From assembly GCA_001940755.1 (NCBI GenBank), contig MEHH01000173.1:1-6018 (forward strand): a stretch of DNA of 6,018 bases, in the 5' to 3' direction. The position numbers and the translations under genes were made by a program. Source of the DNA: Candidatus Heimdallarchaeota archaeon AB_125. GTDB taxonomy: Archaea > Asgardarchaeota > Heimdallarchaeia > Heimdallarchaeales > Heimdallarchaeaceae. Shown here piece by piece: positions 5,994 to 6,018 of the stretch (its first letter is position 1; the number at the start of each line of letters is the position of its first letter). The notes beneath the pieces are model-generated. The model made no database searches, was not told the origin of the DNA, and saw only the letters and a program-made list of their open reading frames with translations.

Positions 5994-6018
5994 AACATTT
6001 TTTTCGAACTAAAAATCT

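Noticed and set aside
5976..6018. Possible C-terminal end of another minus-strand gene entering from the right edge
   Set aside because: A frame of about 13 codons ends at a TAA here, but it is too short and featureless to support as coding.
1..6018. tRNA/rRNA genes, CRISPR arrays, insertion sequences, att sites
   Set aside because: No cloverleaf, conserved rRNA segment, regularly spaced repeat, transposase motif or terminal inverted repeat was seen, and coding sequence fills nearly all of the window.

Overview
The window is AT-rich and reads as archaeal. Two TATA-type promoters have archaeal spacing to the start codons, and a T-rich stretch without a hairpin follows a stop codon. Some genes carry strong GGAG-type ribosome binding sites, and the predicted extracellular domains are dense in N-glycosylation sequons (N-X-S/T). 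The lineage cannot be fixed from this sequence. The Ile/Lys/Asn-rich proteins would suit an Asgard-type or other low-GC archaeon, but that is only a guess.

All genes lie on the minus strand, so the window reads from right to left. At 5483-5932 is a short gene of its own: the N-terminal half of an alpha/beta-hydrolase joined to an unrelated acidic, strand-rich C-terminus. It has a TATA box that would give a nearly leaderless mRNA, and it is followed by a T-rich terminator.

A second promoter (TATA at about 5421-5428) then starts a tight operon of four genes that runs off the left edge. (1) A MoxR-family AAA+ ATPase (4367-5383). (2) A 726-residue, four-TM protein with two large ectodomains that share an internal repeat and a cytosolic tail resembling DUF4129 (2174-4354). 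(3) A 224-residue glycosylation-rich protein with a signal peptide/anchor and a C-terminal TM (1503-2177). (4) A polytopic protein with about nine TM segments, a basic N-terminus and a cytosolic tail that looks like the beginning of a helical repeat domain (1-1506, incomplete at its C-terminus). The junctions are 12 bp, then two identical 4-bp ATGA stop/start overlaps, so the genes are very probably co-transcribed and translationally coupled.

MoxR ATPases act as chaperone-like remodelers and are usually encoded beside DUF58/VWA proteins, BatD-like membrane proteins and transglutaminase/DUF4129 proteins. This operon keeps the MoxR plus membrane-ectodomain theme, but no DUF58 or VWA protein lies inside the window. 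The best reading is a MoxR-driven cell-surface membrane assembly: the cytosolic ATPase works on the cytosolic parts of genes 2 and 4, and genes 2 and 3 supply the glycosylated outer-face domains. Its substrate and purpose are unknown.
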